From Denitrobaculum sp965225735 (GTDB taxonomy: Bacteria > Pseudomonadota > Alphaproteobacteria > Kiloniellales > Kiloniellaceae), in NCBI GenBank assembly GCA_965225735.1, contig CBDDBN010000026.1, positions 62,001 to 126,000 of the forward strand: DNA of 64,000 nucleotides, given 5' to 3'. Numbering within the stretch: position 1 is the stretch's first letter; each line of letters starts with the position of its first letter. Positions 53,826-62,265 of the stretch are shown here, piece after piece. The position numbers and the translations under genes were made by a program. Under the pieces are notes generated by a model, which made no database searches, had not been told where the DNA came from, and worked only from the letters and a program-made list of their open reading frames with translations.

Positions 53826-55826
53826 TCAATTGAAAGATCCCTTCGGGCCTGTCCGCACGAAGAGATACGCCCATTCGCCACGGAAATCGGGATCCTCGGA
53901 CTTAACTTCCCGGATGCGGTTTCGCAGCCACGAGAGATAGCTTTCCGCATCTTCCTGCAGTGGCCGCGGCCGGTCGTAGAGCGGACGGCTCGTGCCAAGG
54001 ACCACCGCGATATCCTGGCTGAAGGGCGGCGCCACCCGCATTTCCAGACCACCGCCCGGCCCCGAGCCGTCGCCAAGTGCAAAGCTTTCGTTGGCGGCGT
54101 AGCGGTTATCCTGCACGAAGTCGTTGGGCAAGACATGAACGACCGTCCCGTCCTTGTCGAAGTAGTCGACGTAGATATAGGCGTCGAACTCCGGGGCCTG
54201 GAGCGCAAAGACGACCCGCTGCGCCTCCTCGAAGGAGAGAATCTGCGCCTGCGCCTCCTTGCCGATTTCCAGTGGATCGTTTTCCTGGTCCTTCGACTGA
54301 ACGAAACCCAGGCCTTCGGCGGAATCGAGCACGCCGCACTGAGGCGCTGGCAGCACCAGAAGACTGCTTCCCACGGGAATCGCGCCGCCGACCGACCGCT
54401 CGAGCATCGCTACCACGTCGGCCTTCATAGCCTGCGCGGGCACATGGCCGCGAATCTCGAGCGTTCCGCTTTCTGGCTGAAAAGCCGCCTGCAGACGGCT
54501 GCAGGGAAACTGTGCCAAGGCGGCACCGATGCCGTCGCGCACCGAACCGCCGAAGGCTGCGCTCTGTGCGACTTCACCGGGTTGCATAAAGGACTGGATC
54601 GCCGCCAGAGACTGCTCGTCGAGCTGCGTATTGCTGTCGCCCGACCAGGCAACAGACGCCCGGGTTGCGATCGCGGCGGAAGCGGTACTGGCCGGCGTGA
54701 CAACGCCAGCGAGTGCAGAGGAAGAAGTCGAGGCGAGTTCGACGCCTTGAGGAGACGTTGCCGCGGCGGGTGCAGCCTCAGGCGCAACCTCCGCAAGAGC
54801 CGGACCGGCCGTCTCGAGGTTAGCCAAACGCTCGGTGCTGGGATCCAGAACTGCGGTTTCCTGGGTCTGCGGCACCGCGCTGGTGACGGTCTGGGCTCTG
54901 CCCGCGGGCAGAGCCGCCGTGAGTGCCGCCGTCACCGGCTGCGAGGCCGCCGACAGCTTCACTCCCCTGCCCTGCGATGCCAGGGCGCGCTGGCCCGGTA
55001 CCGCGGCCGATGCCACCAGCTTACGCGTCGGCGCGCTTCGGCTGATGAGCTGTGCGCCGCGCGTAGTCGTCGCAGCGGCAAGCGCCGAAACCGTGGGCGC
55101 GGCCGCAACGGCGCGCTGTCCTTCCAAGGCCTGCGCCGTGACCGCACGCGTGGCCAACGTCGCCGAGGCAATGCGCCGTCCCGATGCAGATTCCGCTGTC
55201 GTCCGTTCGGCGCTTGGCCGGATCGCTGCGGCCGTTTGCACTTCGGGCCGTTGCGCAGCCTGAACATCAGCCGCAGGTGCAACCGCTTGGGCTCGACCCG
55301 CGGCCACGATGGAAGCCGTCACTTTAGCAGCCGCAAGACTTGCGGCAGCGGTCTTCTCACCGCTGGTGTCGCGTGCAGCCACCACTGCTGCCTCAGTGGC
55401 TGCCGTTTCCAGCCGCTGGCCCGGATTGCGCGCAGCACTCAGGCTCGCACCCCCAGACTGGACGGCCTGCGCCACTGTCGAGGGAGCCGCCTTGGCCTGC
55501 TGCACATCCGAGACCGGATTGACCGGTCGAGCCCGGCTGCTGGGCACGCTGCGAACGGCAAGCTGCTCACCGCTCGTCTGCCCCTCCTCCGCCGCATCCC
55601 CCTTGGTATCTTCCGCCTCGGCGCGCTGGGACGGAACGTCGAGAGCCGAAAGCTGAAAACGCGTCCGGATTTCGTCCTGGAAAGGAACGGAATCTGGCTC
55701 GATCGCGATCAGCAGCACCCCAACCAGAAGCGCGTTCGCGAGCAGCGAGACCGCGACGGCAGAGCCCCATGCGAAGCTCGACTGGCCGAAAGTCGGTTCC
55801 GCACCCCGCAGCGCCAAAGCGCTCAT
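53826..55826 (-). CDS. TonB-like membrane-anchored Ala-rich protein with C-terminal DUF4384
   Basis: A 666-residue protein. One N-terminal membrane helix (about 20-42, GSAVAVSLLANALLVGVLLI) leaves the bulk in the periplasm. Residues 60-420 are low-complexity and rich in Ala, Val, Thr and Arg, of a length able to span the periplasm. At about 430-500 there is a BON-like alpha/beta segment (LEIRGHVPAQAMKADVVAML). At about 545-640 lies a DUF4384 domain (YIYVDYFDKDGTVVHVLPND, MRVAPPFSQDIAVVLG). DUF4384 is often fused to caspase domains. The position after ExbB/ExbD, with a four-base overlap to ExbD, matches TonB, but there is no TonB C-terminal domain. Confidence 0.85.
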   Translation of the reverse strand: MSALALRGAEPTFGQSSFAWGSAVAVSLLANALLVGVLLIAIEPDSVPFQDEIRTRFQLSALDVPSQRAEAEDTKGDAAEEGQTSGEQLAVRSVPSSRARPVNPVSDVQQAKAAPSTVAQAVQSGGASLSAARNPGQRLETAATEAAVVAARDTSGEKTAAASLAAAKVTASIVAAGRAQAVAPAADVQAAQRPEVQTAAAIRPSAERTTAESASGRRIASATLATRAVTAQALEGQRAVAAAPTVSALAAATTTRGAQLISRSAPTRKLVASAAVPGQRALASQGRGVKLSAASQPVTAALTAALPAGRAQTVTSAVPQTQETAVLDPSTERLANLETAGPALAEVAPEAAPAAATSPQGVELASTSSSALAGVVTPASTASAAIATRASVAWSGDSNTQLDEQSLAAIQSFMQPGEVAQSAAFGGSVRDGIGAALAQFPCSRLQAAFQPESGTLEIRGHVPAQAMKADVVAMLERSVGGAIPVGSSLLVLPAPQCGVLDSAEGLGFVQSKDQENDPLEIGKEAQAQILSFEEAQRVVFALQAPEFDAYIYVDYFDKDGTVVHVLPNDFVQDNRYAANESFALGDGSGPGGGLEMRVAPPFSQDIAVVLGTSRPLYDRPRPLQEDAESYLSWLRNRIREVKSEDPDFRGEWAYLFVRTGPKGSFN

Positions 55827-56284
55827 GGCTCGTTCGGCGTAACCACCAGCACCACATCGGCCTGGGGCAGCCCTTCCAGAGCGGTCACGAGATGAAGCAG
55901 ATGCCGGACCGGTGCCTGCGCATGAGCATTGACCCGGACGAAGAGAGCTTCACCGGACGCAGCCGCCGCCGAGCGCAAACGCTTCAACAGCTCCGCACGG
56001 CTCTGGACGACACCATCCAGCGCCAGACGGCCATCGACAGCCACGCTGATAGTCGCTCCACCGGCGGGTAAGGCTTCCCCGCCAGCCGAGACCGGCGGCG
56101 AAAGCTCAAACGGCGAAGTTGCATCCATGCGCCCGACGAGCATGAAAAAAACCAACAGAAAGAAGACGACATCGATCAGCGCAACAATGGTCTCTTGCTG
56201 CGGGCGGACCTGTTGGCGGCGTAACGACAAGCCTGGGGTGCGGCGCGAAAGAGACACCCGGCGTAGTCCTGGATCTCCCGCCAT
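55823..56284 (-). CDS. ExbD/TolR-family energy-transducing protein (copy 1)
   Basis: A 153-residue inner-membrane protein. One helix (IVALIDVVFFLLVFFML, about 30-50) carries the conserved membrane Asp needed for proton flow, followed by a periplasmic alpha/beta domain (LFVRVNAHAQAPVRHLLHLV). The ATG at 56284 shares one base with the stop of the upstream ExbD gene; a GTG at 56287 is an alternative. It would pair with ExbB and its sister to power the TonB-like protein whose gene overlaps it by four bases. Confidence 0.92.
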   Translation of the reverse strand: MAGDPGLRRVSLSRRTPGLSLRRQQVRPQQETIVALIDVVFFLLVFFMLVGRMDATSPFELSPPVSAGGEALPAGGATISVAVDGRLALDGVVQSRAELLKRLRSAAAASGEALFVRVNAHAQAPVRHLLHLVTALEGLPQADVVLVVTPNEP

Positions 56285-56748
56285 CACTGCGCCTCGATGC
56301 GGACCACCCGCACGTCCTCGGCACCTGCGCGCGCCAAAAGATCCAGCAGGCTGACCAGAGACTGGGTGCTGGCAAAGCCTGACGACAACACGAGGATCGG
56401 TTTTGAAATGCCGCCGGCGACGCGCGTTGCGACCATGCTTCTCAAACCCTCGCCATCGACCGGGCGACCGGAGACAAAGGTGCGCCCGTCCGCGCCAAGC
56501 CGGACCATCAGACTGCCCGCTTCCGATAGCGATCCGCTTTCCGCCGCAACGCGATCCGCGGCGACGGTTTGGGGCGCAGCCGTGCCGGGCGCGTCAGTCC
56601 CAGACCGCGATGCGCCGATCAAGGGAATCATATCCAGGTCCAGGAAGGTCGAAGTGACCATGAAGAAGACGAGCAGGATAAACATGACGTCGATCAAAGG
56701 CGTCATGGAAATCAGGGGTCCGAGCCGTCGTCTTCGGGCCAACCGCAA
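56284..56748 (-). CDS. ExbD/TolR-family energy-transducing protein (copy 2)
   Basis: A 154-residue protein with the same plan as its neighbour: basic N-terminus (RLARRRRLGPLI), helix PLIDVMFILLVFFMVTSTFL with the conserved Asp, and a periplasmic domain with ISKPILVLSSGF. The periplasmic sequences differ substantially from copy 1, so the pair probably works as a heterodimer rather than being a recent duplicate. It starts 24 bases after the ExbB stop. Confidence 0.93.
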   Translation of the reverse strand: MRLARRRRLGPLISMTPLIDVMFILLVFFMVTSTFLDLDMIPLIGASRSGTDAPGTAAPQTVAADRVAAESGSLSEAGSLMVRLGADGRTFVSGRPVDGEGLRSMVATRVAGGISKPILVLSSGFASTQSLVSLLDLLARAGAEDVRVVRIEAQ

Positions 56749-56771
56749 GTCTGTCTCTCCCGTCTCTTCGG

Positions 56772-57398
56772 TTACTCCTCGCGGCCGTGGTTAGCCACGT
56801 AAAGCCGTTTCACCGAGTCCTCAATGACGTGTCCGATCCGGTCTAGGCGCGCGCTCAGCATATTGGCCGCAATCGCCGCTGGGATCGCCACGATCAGCCC
56901 CATCGCGGTGGTCAGCAGGGCTTGCCAGATACCTGCCGCCAAAACGGCTGCGTTGGCGCTGCCGCCGGCCAGTTCCAGCTGCTGAAAAGAGGCGATCATG
57001 CCCAGCACCGTCCCGAGCAGGCCCAGCAAAGGGCTCACCACCGCCAGAACTTCCAGAGTGCGCAGATGTCGTCCCAGGATCTCCAAACGGGCATTGGCAA
57101 GGCGTTCGATCTCCTCGCGCAACAGGGACGCATCCCAGCGCTCCAGCATGCCCTCCATCGCGGCTTCGATCACCTCGTTCACCGGGCTTGTGCTGCCTGT
57201 GATCAGTTTATGCGCTTCCCGGGGCGAGCCGCTGCGCCAAGCCGCCAAGGCCGCCTCCCGGTCGCCAGCCCCGGACAGAGCACCGCGAAAGTGGAGCAGC
57301 TTCAGGACCACCAGGGCAAGAGAGTAGATCGAGAGAACACCGAGGATCACCACGATAGGACCGCCCGCTTCGATCCAATGGGTCAACATCTCCAGCAT
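56772..57398 (-). CDS. ExbB/TolQ/MotA-family proton channel protein
   Basis: A 208-residue inner-membrane protein with three helices (IVVILGVLSIYSLALVVL; VSPLLGLLGTVLGMIASF; ALLTTAMGLIVAIPAAIAA). It retains the conserved Thr residues of the proton pathway in GTVLGM and TTAMGL. It is the first gene of the ExbB-ExbD-ExbD-TonB-like run. No siderophore receptor is nearby, so iron uptake is not indicated. Confidence 0.94.
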   Translation of the reverse strand: MLEMLTHWIEAGGPIVVILGVLSIYSLALVVLKLLHFRGALSGAGDREAALAAWRSGSPREAHKLITGSTSPVNEVIEAAMEGMLERWDASLLREEIERLANARLEILGRHLRTLEVLAVVSPLLGLLGTVLGMIASFQQLELAGGSANAAVLAAGIWQALLTTAMGLIVAIPAAIAANMLSARLDRIGHVIEDSVKRLYVANHGREE

Positions 57399-57454
57399 GT
57401 CGCGCTCGGCCTAGTATCTGTTCATCTGATGCCGGGTCATCTGATACCGGGGTC

Positions 57455-57880
57455 CTATTTCACCAGCGGCGCGGAAGCGCGCGATTTCAAGTCGATGATG
57501 GCGAAACAGTCCGGCGCCTCCCCTTGATCCGGACGACAGCTGACGATTTCATGCAAAAGGATTTCGCCGATATTGTCGCACTGTGATTCTGGAATTTCGA
57601 ACAGCTTGAGCGTGGTGCGCTCAGAGGGCAGCGGCGCGGCCTCCACGGTTAAGAGCCGTTCGATGATGCCTTCGCGGTCGAGAATGGCGAGCGACATTTC
57701 GAAACTCTGGAATCTTATATCCGTGGTGTTGCGGAAGAGGAAAAAGGTCCGGCACCCATTTTCGATCGTTTCGAACTTATTCAGTTCGACCAGCAGCTGC
57801 CCGCTTTGCGCAGAGGCTCCGCCAGTCCAGAGCGCAACAATGGCGACCAATCCGGCAGCGATGCATTTCCCTATCCGCAT
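57455..57880 (-). CDS. Small secreted protein of unknown function
   Basis: A 141-residue protein with a signal peptide (GKCIAAGLVAIVALWTGGAS, cleavage near ASA-Q). The mature part is mostly beta (TFFLFRNTTDIRFQSFEMSL, AIIDLKSRA) and has four cysteines (NGC, SQC, SCRP, DCFA) suited to two disulfides. Start 57880 has GGGGAG upstream; a GTG lies at 57895. I do not recognise the family. It lies 56 bases before the ExbB gene and is probably the first member of that operon, so it may be a periplasmic accessory. Confidence 0.75.
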   Translation of the reverse strand: MRIGKCIAAGLVAIVALWTGGASAQSGQLLVELNKFETIENGCRTFFLFRNTTDIRFQSFEMSLAILDREGIIERLLTVEAAPLPSERTTLKLFEIPESQCDNIGEILLHEIVSCRPDQGEAPDCFAIIDLKSRASAPLVK

Positions 57881-58068
57881 TCCCAATCTCCCCACTCGAT
57901 TTCATCAGCTTCTCGGCCATTTCTTGATGCCGGCAGACGGTCTGCGAAGCCGCCTTTATCCGGGTCGCTGTTTGAGCGCGCCCCGGAAATCAGCCTAGAT
58001 CATATGGAGAAGAGATGGAACCGCCTGGGCCGGAGAAATTCGGCTGCCGAACGAGGGCGGTAAAGAGA

Positions 58069-58785
58069 TTACAAGCGATCACGCACCGGAACGTGTAGCC
58101 AGGCGGAGTCTTCGTTCAGGGAATAGAGCGGCTTGTAGTGACCGACGTCGGACCAGGAAAGTACCCGGTCGCTCAGGTTGTCGAGCACAAGGCTTTCGCC
58201 CTCCAGTTCGACAACCAGGATCGCGTGGGCAACGCGCCGGCGTTTGTCTTTCAAGACGACAAGCCGCAGCTGTTCGGCGGAGAAGCCCAGTTTGCGCAGA
58301 GACAGATACTTGGTGAGCGCATAGTCTTCGCAGTCCCCACCCCGGCCAAAGAACTCACCGGGCGCAGCCCAATAGTCCTTGGCGCCCCAGTTGTCGCGGT
58401 CCTCGATAAAGCGGATCTGGTTGAGGTGGTCGTTGACCAGCCGGACCTGCTCCGCCGGATCCCGACCGCGCAGGGACTCGATGAAGTCGGACCAAGCCGC
58501 AAGATGGCAGGTTTCGCCGAGACGCTCAGCACAAACCGAGTCCGCCGCGACATCGCGCGCCCAGTCTTTGGCCATGGCCCGATCCCACTTGGCGTAGGCG
58601 GGAAACCGCTCCGGCCCAATGCTGCGGCCTTCGGGAAATCCGCTGTTGTAGGCGGCCTGAGCAGCCGCCCCAAACCCGCCGATTCCTGCGGCTATGAGCG
58701 CCACGGCAAATACGGCCGGCCTGGATACAAGACCCGAGCTTTTGAATATCGACACAGAACGCACCTCGTCTACCTGACAGGGCAT
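58069..58785 (-). CDS. Bacterial transglutaminase-like cysteine protease (BTLCP, LapG-like)
   Basis: A 238-residue exported protein with a signal or anchor segment (SRPAVFAVALIAAGIGGF) and a papain-like BTLCP domain. The catalytic triad is complete: C152 (GGDCEDYAL), H187 (VAHAILVV) and D202 (LVLDNLSD), with W-containing DNWGAKDYW before it. The family includes LapG, the calcium-dependent periplasmic protease that releases giant adhesins, but most members are uncharacterised. No LapD-like regulator is in the window. Its closeness to the exoprotein system makes a role in processing TpsA or an envelope partner possible. Confidence 0.85.
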   Translation of the reverse strand: MPCQVDEVRSVSIFKSSGLVSRPAVFAVALIAAGIGGFGAAAQAAYNSGFPEGRSIGPERFPAYAKWDRAMAKDWARDVAADSVCAERLGETCHLAAWSDFIESLRGRDPAEQVRLVNDHLNQIRFIEDRDNWGAKDYWAAPGEFFGRGGDCEDYALTKYLSLRKLGFSAEQLRLVVLKDKRRRVAHAILVVELEGESLVLDNLSDRVLSWSDVGHYKPLYSLNEDSAWLHVPVRDRL

Positions 58786-58907
58786 GCTCCCAAGATGTCC
58801 TCAAGAAAGCTTTATGATCTATGGTGAAGAGGGGTTAACTATAAGTTCTGGCTGGGATATCCAGCAACTTACGGTAAGCGCTAACCGGTCTTTCGCGGAG
58901 TCACAGC

Positions 58908-59279
58908 ATGGAACTCGGAAATTTCTCGCTCAGCCTTTCGGTCAAGGACATCGAGGCCTCGCGCGCTTTTTACGAAAAGCTCGGCTTCAAGATTTTCGGC
59001 GGCGACGCCAGCCAGGGCTGGCTCATCATGAAAAGCCCGAGCTGTGTGATCGGACTGTTTCAGGGCATGTTCGAAAAGAACACGTTGACCTTCAATCCCG
59101 GCTGGGATGCCGAAGGCAACAAGCTCGAAAATTTCACCGACGTGCGCGAGATTCAAAAGGCGCTAAAGGCCGACGGCATAGAGATCCTCAGTGAGGCGGA
59201 CGAGGCCTCTAACGGTCCGGCGAGCTGTATGGTGATGGACCCGGACGGCAATCCGATCCTCATCGATCAGCACGTTTGA
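58908..59279 (+). CDS. VOC-superfamily protein
   Basis: A 123-residue glyoxalase-fold protein: LSLSVKDIEASRAFYEKLGF at the start and DPDGNPILIDQHV at the end. The first metal ligand position (often His) is replaced by the Ser of LSLSV, and the last acidic ligand by Asp in LIDQ. Metal binding may be weakened, and a binding or resistance protein is as likely as an enzyme. A single-gene unit divergent from the BTLCP gene, followed by a short hairpin (GACGCTTAATAGCGTC at 59282-59297). Confidence 0.82.
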   Translation: MELGNFSLSLSVKDIEASRAFYEKLGFKIFGGDASQGWLIMKSPSCVIGLFQGMFEKNTLTFNPGWDAEGNKLENFTDVREIQKALKADGIEILSEADEASNGPASCMVMDPDGNPILIDQHV

Positions 59280-59605
59280 AGGACGCTTAATAGCGTCACG
59301 TTCGGACAACAGTTCCATCCGCTGCTCGCAGTCCAGGCACGGCTCGTTACGCCAAAATAGTACAACGGATCAGGTTCCTGACGATGATCGTTCGCAGATC
59401 AACACTTGAGCGTCTTGGCGCTCTCACCTGTCTCTTCGGTCATGGACAAGGGTCCCGCGTATTCGCCGGACCAATGGCGATGGTAACGAAGTTCGCGGTT
59501 CATGCCGAGACTTGAAGAACTCTCGGCAGGTCTGCACGCCCAAACGGACTCGGTGGAGAGTTGGCGATCCGGGGACCGGCATCCGTCGCGCAATTTACTA
59601 AAAAC
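59280..59605. other. Intergenic region after the VOC gene
   Basis: About 325 bases holding the small palindromic hairpin GACGCT-taat-AGCGTC just after the VOC stop and no gene I can support. A 64-codon leftward frame (59399-59593) lacks a ribosome site and family features. The base composition drops toward the AT-rich gene at its right end. Confidence 0.35.
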
Positions 59606-60205
59606 TCAGTCATCCTTAGGCTTCTTAAGCACGTGCCATGAATCAAATTTTTTGTACTCGTATTTTTCTACTGAAACGTCCTTAGGATTGATGTAACCAA
59701 GTACGTCAAAAATTTTCAATTCTTCCTCGGAGACGAAATACTCCTCAGATGTTTCATCGTGTTGTATTGATTTTTCGCCGATATCTAAGTATTTATAATT
59801 TTCTGTGAAATATTTTATTGCATTTTTCTTAATAACATCCCCACTCACGAACGCTTGGCCATTGGGCGAGATACTCCCCCCGACACGCAACAAAAGCACA
59901 CCTCCTGGAATCAGAAGATCATCTACGTTTTTGCAGGTATGGGCGATATGACCGTCCGCAAAGACAATACCAGGGACATTTTCAAAATTAATTCCCAGGA
60001 ATCTCTCAGTCCTTGTACCTGAGAACCCCTGATCTGATATGTCGCCTACAATGTCGGGGAACATATGATGGTCAATGTCCATTGTATATGTGCCCTCTTC
60101 TTTTGACGCCCGATGAGAGTGAGTAATATAATTCGACGTCAACGCTTTTGAATTGTGCAGATGAGTGGCCCGTCCGCACCCGACTATTAGCATCTTTTCT
60201 GGCAT
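59606..60205 (-). CDS. Methyltransferase-like protein in an AT-rich, probably acquired segment
   Basis: A 199-residue protein with a Rossmann-type start (MLIVGCGRATHLHN) and a YTMDIDHHMFPDIVGDISD segment that reads like the acidic loop of SAM-dependent methyltransferases. A later PGGVLLLRVGG strand also fits, but the fold is short and no target class is evident. The gene and its flanks are much richer in A and T than everything around it, with codons such as aaa, ttt and ata that neighbours avoid. This suggests recent transfer. It stands alone, and its function is otherwise unknown. Confidence 0.6.
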   Translation of the reverse strand: MPEKMLIVGCGRATHLHNSKALTSNYITHSHRASKEEGTYTMDIDHHMFPDIVGDISDQGFSGTRTERFLGINFENVPGIVFADGHIAHTCKNVDDLLIPGGVLLLRVGGSISPNGQAFVSGDVIKKNAIKYFTENYKYLDIGEKSIQHDETSEEYFVSEEELKIFDVLGYINPKDVSVEKYEYKKFDSWHVLKKPKDD

Positions 60206-60547
60206 GACGTTCTCCCGTTGACAGGTGGATGACTTTGAAATTCAACAATCAATACCTGGCGAAGAATCGGTTCCGCGGAAGCCTCAAATGACAAGTCGTG
60301 GCAGGCCCTATGATCCGCCCGTTTTTTAATTAGAAGCACTAACTCCTGCGCCCAAACGTTGTCGCCGAGGGTCCGCAATAACATGGATCGATGTGTCGCC
60401 CGCACAGTTGGCCCAGTTCGAAGCGACTACCGCCCTACTTAACGGCTTCCTGTAAAGGAGATATCAATCTTGCAGTGAAGATTGAAGTGTCACGCCGCAG
60501 ATTGTCCTGAATGCGGGCAATTTTGTCCAAAACGTTGCATTGAATGA
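60206..60547. other. AT-rich intergenic region
   Basis: About 340 bases between the AT-rich gene and a leftward terminator. No coding frame has support. The composition shift suggests it belongs to the same acquired segment. No flanking repeats or mobile-element genes were seen. Confidence 0.35.
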
Positions 60548-60576
60548 TAAAAACCCAACGCCAACAGCGTTAGGTT
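60548..60576 (-). terminator. Rho-independent terminator of the isochorismatase-type gene
   Basis: On the minus strand, AACCTAACGC-tgttg-GCGTTGGGTT forms a ten-position stem with one mismatch, followed by a run of five Ts. It starts about 40 bases after the stop of the leftward isochorismatase-family gene. Confidence 0.8.
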
Positions 60577-60615
60577 CGGCGAATTATGCCAGCCGCGATT
60601 AGACAGAATGGAGCT

Positions 60616-61266
60616 TCAACAGGGCAATTCCGCGACCAAGGCTTCTGTTGTTAACTGGCGGCAATAGCCCTTGATGGTGCGCAGGGAGTTCTCGTGACGC
60701 TCTTGGTTAATGGAGGTACAGGCATCCGTGACCAGCGTCACCAGATAACCGAGATCGCAGGCGTCGCGGACCGTGCTTTCGACACAGTGATCGGTCCGCA
60801 ACCCGCAGATCACCAGTTGCTTCACGCCGAGGTTGCGTAAGACATAATCGATGTGGGTCGAGATGAAGACGGACGACGAGGATTTCGGAAAGACCATCTC
60901 ATCCTCACCGGGTGCGAGCTGGTCGATAACCTTCCCGTCCCAGGATCCCTTCGGCACGTTAAAGCCGGAGATCTTGTAGTCCAGACTGCGGTCGCGCCCA
61001 TCCCGGGTGAGGCTTTCAATGGTGGTGAAAAGCACTTCGACGCCAGCTGCGCGGGACGCCGCCTGCAGCCGTTGAATGTTCGGAACGACAACCTCATCGA
61101 TCTGCTGAAAATAACCGGCATAGTCGCGTTCGCGCTCATCACCTGAGAGCCCCTTGAACTCTCCGCCATCGCGCCGCGCACAGAGGTTCTGCACGTCAAC
61201 GATCAGCAGAGCCGAGTCTGCGGGAACGAGCGGCAGTTCGCGGGTCAGTTTTTGCTCGACGGACAT
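60616..61266 (-). CDS. Isochorismatase-family cysteine hydrolase
   Basis: A 216-residue cytoplasmic hydrolase with a complete Asp-Lys-Cys triad: D24 (LLIVDVQN), K128 (MVFPKSSSS) and C161 (GLRTDHCVEST), plus the usual cis-peptide region before it. The subgroup includes N-carbamoylsarcosine amidohydrolase, nicotinamidase and ureidoacrylate hydrolases. With HyuAB and a DMGDH-like gene elsewhere in the window, an amide such as N-carbamoylsarcosine is a reasonable guess, but the gene is distant from them. It is followed by a clear terminator and preceded by a DMT exporter. Confidence 0.9.
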   Translation of the reverse strand: MSVEQKLTRELPLVPADSALLIVDVQNLCARRDGGEFKGLSGDERERDYAGYFQQIDEVVVPNIQRLQAASRAAGVEVLFTTIESLTRDGRDRSLDYKISGFNVPKGSWDGKVIDQLAPGEDEMVFPKSSSSVFISTHIDYVLRNLGVKQLVICGLRTDHCVESTVRDACDLGYLVTLVTDACTSINQERHENSLRTIKGYCRQLTTEALVAELPC

Positions 61267-61287
61267 AGAACCTCCAAACTTCAGGAT

Positions 61288-62235
61288 TTATCCCGCGGCC
61301 CTTGCCGCGCGCCCGCCAGGCCGCCAGCCCGCCGCCAGCAGAATACCGCCCGTGGCCAGCACCAGCCCCGTCCAGGCGAAGGCGCTCGGCCATTCGCCCA
61401 GCAGCGGGATCGCCAACAAGGCCGCCATACCCGGCACCATCGCCATCATGGCCGCGGTGGAAGAGGTGCCGATGGAGCGCACCGCCGTCGTGAAACAGAG
61501 CACGGCGACAACGCTCGGCCCCAGCCCTTGATAAGCGCCTTGCAGCAGGATCTCCGACCAGGGCGCAGCAGCAATCCCCTTAGGCAAAAACAAGAGATAG
61601 AACGGCGCGAACCACAGCAGATTAACGGTCGGAATGCAGACCATCGTCTGCATGGGGGTCAGTTGCCAGGCCTTGGTGCTGATCATGAAGAAAGCGACAA
61701 AGAGCGTCGCCGCCAGAAACATCACATGCCCGATCCAGACGTCATCCCCAACACCGCCGGTGCCCCGATCCCAACCGATCAGGACACAGCCGGCCAGGAT
61801 CACGGTCATGCCGCCCACCCGCCAGCGGTCGGGTTTGTCCTTCAGCCAGATCCATCCCAGGACGGCGGCGAAAACCGGCAGGGTTCCGTTCATCATGATG
61901 CCTGCATGAGAGGCGGGCGCGAACTTGAAGCCGCCGAACGCCAGCAGCAGGTAGGGCACCCCCTGCCCGCAGGCCACCAAAGCGATCTGCCATAAGCGCA
62001 GCCGGCGCGGCCAGAAGCGCCAGACGAAGGGCGAGACAGCAATGGCGGCGACGGTGAAACGCAAGGCCAGCATGTCGTAAATTGTCAGGGTCTGAACCAC
62101 GCCGAACCTGGAGACCACGACCCAGCCCGACCAGACAAAAACCACCGTCAGCGCAGCCAGCCACCCGAACAGCGGCCGGACCGGCTGAGAGGCAGGAGAC
62201 GCAGCAGCGGTCGTAGCGCCGCTTCCGTCAGTCAT
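61288..62235 (-). CDS. EamA/DMT-superfamily transporter
   Basis: A 315-residue inner-membrane protein with ten helices in two EamA repeats (VRPLFGWLAALTVVFVWSGW first; WEILLQGAYQGLGPS-like later segment read as WSEILLQGAYQGLGPSVVAV). Probably an exporter of amino acids or other metabolites. It stands 21 bases upstream of the isochorismatase gene and 30 after the ABM gene, so the three form a small leftward unit. Confidence 0.88.
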   Translation of the reverse strand: MTDGSGATTAAASPASQPVRPLFGWLAALTVVFVWSGWVVVSRFGVVQTLTIYDMLALRFTVAAIAVSPFVWRFWPRRLRLWQIALVACGQGVPYLLLAFGGFKFAPASHAGIMMNGTLPVFAAVLGWIWLKDKPDRWRVGGMTVILAGCVLIGWDRGTGGVGDDVWIGHVMFLAATLFVAFFMISTKAWQLTPMQTMVCIPTVNLLWFAPFYLLFLPKGIAAAPWSEILLQGAYQGLGPSVVAVLCFTTAVRSIGTSSTAAMMAMVPGMAALLAIPLLGEWPSAFAWTGLVLATGGILLAAGWRPGGRAARAAG

Positions 62236-62265
62236 AAAAAGCCGGTCCTTTTGCGGAGGAGACCG

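Noticed and set aside
54700..55500. DNA tandem repeat encoding the Ala-rich tract
   Set aside because: The protein is low-complexity, but I could not find a regular DNA repeat unit; codons vary throughout.
52197..55895. 1232-codon plus-strand frame opposite TpsB and the DUF4384 protein
   Set aside because: The minus-strand proteins have domains, signal peptides and coupled starts; this frame is Arg/Gln-rich low complexity typical of an antisense shadow.
56772..57398. TonB/ExbBD iron-uptake system or Tol-Pal operon
   Set aside because: No TonB C-terminal domain, TonB-dependent receptor, TolA, TolB or Pal is present.
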